Assembly (NCBI GenBank): GCA_009845645.1 | Contig: VXZF01000612.1 | Coordinates: 1-8,047 of the forward strand | Source of the DNA: Gemmatimonadota bacterium | GTDB lineage: Bacteria; Latescibacterota; UBA2968; UBA8231 | Length of the DNA stretch: 8,047 nt | Reading direction: 5' to 3' | Part shown: positions 5,841-8,047 of the stretch, piece after piece | Layout of the letters: each line of letters begins with the position of its first letter | Numbering within the stretch: position 1 is the stretch's first letter | Notes under the pieces: model-generated | Database searches by the model: none | Seen by the model: only the letters and a program-made list of their open reading frames with translations | Told to the model about the DNA's origin: nothing | Made by a program: the position numbers and the translations under genes

Positions 5841-6495
5841 ATACTCCCTAGCATCGGCCTTAGCCGCTGCCTTGGCCTTGGGAGCCGTGGCGGCCAAGCT
5901 GCGCAGCGACCACACCTTCGTCGTCGAGGCCAGCGTGGAGAATTTTCGCGATGCGCCTAACGGCACCAAGCTGGGCACGTTGTTGGCTGGCACGGAGATC
6001 GAGTCCATTGGCGAGGAGGGCCGATGGGTGCGCTTTCGCGTCGAAGGCTGGGTTTGGGGGCCTTCCTTAGAAGGCTATGTCTCCGAGGAGGAGCGCGATG
6101 AACTGGAGGAGGAGCCGATCCCGCCGCTCCAAGACGAACGCCCTCGGATCAAGGAACTGGTCAACGACCGCTATGGGGTGTTCTACGGAGTTGGGCTGGA
6201 CGAGGATATTGGCCGGCTGTGGCTGCGGTTTCGCGTCCGCGACATCGAGCGCGAGGCGTGGGAGCGGCGCGCATTTGCCGTACAGCGCGGCGCAGCCGAA
6301 CTGTTGCAGGGCCGCGTCGAGTTCAGCGAAATCCGCATTGAGACCAATCGGCCCGACGGCAGCGGCGAGGTGGGCCAGTACATCGCCGCGACTGCGGCCG
6401 CCGACTTGGCTGGTGCCGGTGAGGATTGGGCAGTGTGGCGGCAGCACACGCGCTTTTCGATTGATGGGGGCGAAACGTGGGAAGAGGCCGAATAA
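5824..6495 (+). CDS. Exported protein with an N-terminal bacterial SH3 domain
   Basis: A 223-residue protein. Residues 1-24 form a signal peptide (basic MSRLSK, then an alanine/leucine-rich core, ending GAVAA with likely cleavage near residue 23 or 24). With no lipobox cysteine it should be released or periplasmic. Residues about 33-85 fit a bacterial SH3 (SH3_3) domain: VENFRDAP as the NvRsgP-like turn, LLAGTEIESIGEEGRWVRF, and VWGPSLEGY as the closing strand. An acidic linker follows (88-106). The rest (107-223) matches nothing I recognise. Bacterial SH3 domains often bind cell-wall or protein ligands. The frame stays open upstream to about 5608, but the ATG at 5824 is chosen because it gives the signal peptide and only a 17-nt overlap with the preceding gene. 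The stop abuts a possible start of the next gene (TAAATG), so tight coupling is likely. Its link to DNA repair genes is unexplained. Confidence 0.78.
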   Translation: MSRLSKYSLASALAAALALGAVAAKLRSDHTFVVEASVENFRDAPNGTKLGTLLAGTEIESIGEEGRWVRFRVEGWVWGPSLEGYVSEEERDELEEEPIPPLQDERPRIKELVNDRYGVFYGVGLDEDIGRLWLRFRVRDIEREAWERRAFAVQRGAAELLQGRVEFSEIRIETNRPDGSGEVGQYIAATAAADLAGAGEDWAVWRQHTRFSIDGGETWEEAE

Positions 6496-6546
6496 ATGCG
6501 CGCATCGCGACGGGGCCGATCCAGAGCTGGCCGCAAGGCTAATGCC

Positions 6547-7782
6547 ATGTTGGATCTATATTCGGTCAAGACCCAAATAGACAGCATGGTGGCCGACGAG
6601 CGCCGCGTCCAAGAGGACTTTCGCGCCAAGCTCGAATTGGCCTTGGCCGAATACCGGCGCTGGCTACCCGAGTGGGAGCGCTTGGCCCGCAAGATCGACG
6701 ACAGCCGCACCTCTTGGCTGTTGCCCGGCTTGGGTGAGGGCTTTGGGGGTGGGATCGACGCGCCTGCCCGTCCGAGCACCATCAGCATTGCCGCTACGGA
6801 CGGCTCGCAAATTTTCCCTGACCGCCACGAGATCTCGGCCTGTTTTCTGATCAATATCGGCTACATCCTGCTGCACTACGGCACGGGCGAGAAGCCGCTG
6901 ATGAGCAGCAAGCCGCGACTCTATTACCGAGAGGAGGAAATTTACGAGGAGTGGGGCGGAGCGCGGGTCTTCATCAATCGCGAACTCGTCGGCTTCAAGC
7001 GCGGCCTCATGGAGTTCACCGAGCTGGCCGATTTGGCGTTGGCAGCCCACGCCGAGGGACACCGGACGCTGGCGCTTGCCGACGGCACGCTAATTCTGTG
7101 GAACTTGGAGGGCAAGCCGCAGGACTTCCGCGCCGCGCACCTAGAGGCCACTATAGCGGCGATGGACGAGTTGCGCGAGGCGCGGGTGCCGGTAGCTGGG
7201 TACATCAGCCAGCCGGGGAGCCAAGAATTGATCAACGCCCTCAAGCTGGGCCTGTGCCCGCTTGCCGCAGCCGACTGCGACCGCTGCCCCTATCAGGAAG
7301 AAAACCAACTCCACTTCAGCCGCGAAGAGATTGATGCCTTGAACGGAGACTTGTGGCAGGGCCGCGGCTTGCCTTGTAGTCCCGTTGAGGGGCTGAGCGA
7401 CGCGGTCTTGGTGCGGCGGGTACTGCGCCCCGGGCAGCGCACGCCGCTCTACCGCAGCGCGTCCAAGATCCTCGCCGAGTACGGGCCGCATCACATCTAC
7501 TACTTCTACCTGCACGTAGGCACGGAGATCGGCCGAGTCGAAGTCCCGGAATGGGTGGCGACTGATCGCGAGTTGCTCGACCTGGTCCACGCCTGTTTGT
7601 ACGATCAGGCCGAAAAGGGCCAGGGCTATCCAGTCGCCTTGGCCGAGGCGCACGAGCGCGCCGTGGTGCGCAGTGCGGACCGCGAGACATTCTATCGCTT
7701 TTTGCGCGACACCTTTGTCAAAAACGACCTGCAAACCCGCTTGTCAACCAAGAGTTTCAAGAAGCGCTACACTGGTATTTAG
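6547..7782 (+). CDS. nurA: NurA-family DNA end-processing nuclease
   Basis: A 411-residue NurA-domain nuclease. NurA is a metal-dependent 5'-3' exonuclease and single-strand endonuclease that works with the hexameric HerA helicase to resect DNA ends. Seen: ATDGSQ with Asp85, ALADGT with Asp179, GYISQPGSQELIN (218-230), HIYYFYLHVG (316-325) with VEVPEWVA, and AEAHERAVVR with His369. These are the expected conserved acidic and histidine motifs in order, ending in a basic SxKSFKKR tail. It resembles the longer cyanobacterial form. A cysteine set (237, 244, 247, 277) may bind metal. ATG at 6547 is preferred because MLDLY matches the usual NurA opening and CAAGG lies 8 nt upstream. An in-frame ATG at 6496, directly after the previous stop and with its own GAAGAGG, would add 17 arginine-rich residues and cannot be excluded. 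The gene is followed 11 nt later by a HAS-barrel candidate. Confidence 0.9.
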   Translation: MLDLYSVKTQIDSMVADERRVQEDFRAKLELALAEYRRWLPEWERLARKIDDSRTSWLLPGLGEGFGGGIDAPARPSTISIAATDGSQIFPDRHEISACFLINIGYILLHYGTGEKPLMSSKPRLYYREEEIYEEWGGARVFINRELVGFKRGLMEFTELADLALAAHAEGHRTLALADGTLILWNLEGKPQDFRAAHLEATIAAMDELREARVPVAGYISQPGSQELINALKLGLCPLAAADCDRCPYQEENQLHFSREEIDALNGDLWQGRGLPCSPVEGLSDAVLVRRVLRPGQRTPLYRSASKILAEYGPHHIYYFYLHVGTEIGRVEVPEWVATDRELLDLVHACLYDQAEKGQGYPVALAEAHERAVVRSADRETFYRFLRDTFVKNDLQTRLSTKSFKKRYTGI

Positions 7783-7793
7783 GGGAGGCCACT

Positions 7794-8047
7794 GTGGAGA
7801 CTATCAAAGAGCGCGAGCGCAGTCCGCTGAGCCGATTCTTGCCCGAGTCGCTGCCGCTGCCCAGCGACGCCGAGGACGAGCGGACTCACGTGGGCGAAGT
7901 GGTCGAGAGCAGCACCACCGAGTTGATCGCCCAAGCGCGCGAACTGCACGGCGCCCCCTCCTTTGGCCAGTTCATCCGCGTGGAGGCCGCCATGCCGGTA
8001 GTCGGCATTGTGTTCAACGTATTTACGCACTCCATCGAGCCGAACCG
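7794..8047 (+). CDS. Probable HAS-barrel protein of the HerA/NurA system, N-terminal part
   Basis: The first 84 residues of a gene cut by the window edge. It starts at GTG 7794 with GGGGAGG (7782-7788) 5 nt upstream. A charged N-terminus is followed by VGEVVESSTTELIAQ (33-47), a conserved-looking beta/alpha opening, then SFGQFIRVE and PVVGIVFNVFTHSIEP. This pattern recalls the small HAS-barrel proteins next to nurA in cyanobacteria, and the HAS barrel that opens HerA-type ATPases, which serves as a docking surface. Whether it is a stand-alone barrel or the front of a full HerA helicase cannot be told, because the rest is missing. Direct linkage to nurA supports either reading. The call rests on remembered family patterns and context. 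Confidence 0.68.
   Translation, partial: METIKERERSPLSRFLPESLPLPSDAEDERTHVGEVVESSTTELIAQARELHGAPSFGQFIRVEAAMPVVGIVFNVFTHSIEPN

Noticed and set aside
5256..6008. Minus-strand open frame of 250 codons opposite the winged-helix gene
   Set aside because: It covers the complement of a well-supported gene, shows no family motif, and its start has no clear ribosome binding site.
6496..6546. Upstream ATG for NurA adding 17 residues
   Set aside because: It has a reasonable ribosome binding site and abuts the previous stop, but the added arginine-rich residues do not look like NurA, while MLDLY at 6547 does. Kept as an alternative only.

Overview
This is a GC-rich (roughly 60 percent by eye) bacterial chromosomal window, densely packed with genes and showing no RNA genes, insertion sequences or CRISPR array. 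Gene content points to an environmental, probably uncultured lineage: a phytanoyl-CoA-dioxygenase-like oxygenase, an SMP-30 lactonase and a TIM-barrel amidohydrolase sit beside a NurA nuclease of the type I associate with cyanobacteria. Candidate phyla such as Poribacteria or Latescibacterota often carry many PhyH and amidohydrolase genes, but this placement is a guess that the sequence does not prove.

Left part (1-3876) is metabolic. On the minus strand an amidohydrolase (1133-2125) is followed after 4 nt by a permuted DNA methyltransferase that starts with TTG (1-1128). The amidohydrolase diverges from an SMP-30/gluconolactonase-family gene (2204-3091). The 78-nt gap between them holds a TTGACA-type promoter candidate and a perfect GGCAAC-N5-GTTGCC palindrome that could be a shared operator. 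The SMP-30 gene converges on a PhyH-family oxygenase (3088-3876, minus). Their stop codons share one CTAG, leaving no intergenic terminator space.

An AT-richer 213-nt gap (3877-4089) holds a good minus-strand promoter for the PhyH gene and a hairpin.

Right part (4090-8047, all plus strand) is a compact cluster of six genes. They are: a protein with a STAS-like N-terminus and a histidine-kinase-type ATPase domain; a 44-residue single-span membrane protein; a STAS-like (DUF4325-type) protein with a winged helix; an exported SH3-domain protein; the DNA end-processing nuclease NurA; and the start of what looks like a HAS-barrel protein of the HerA/NurA system, cut by the window edge.

The most interesting idea is that a partner-switch type regulatory pair is physically linked to a HerA-NurA DNA repair or defence module. 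The ATPase-bearing protein has lost the phosphorylatable serine in its own STAS segment (Tyr48), while the winged-helix partner keeps a serine (Ser68) at that place. A second promoter with adjacent inverted repeats lies just before the winged-helix gene, which suggests autoregulation. HerA itself is not in the window; its presence downstream is predicted, not seen.
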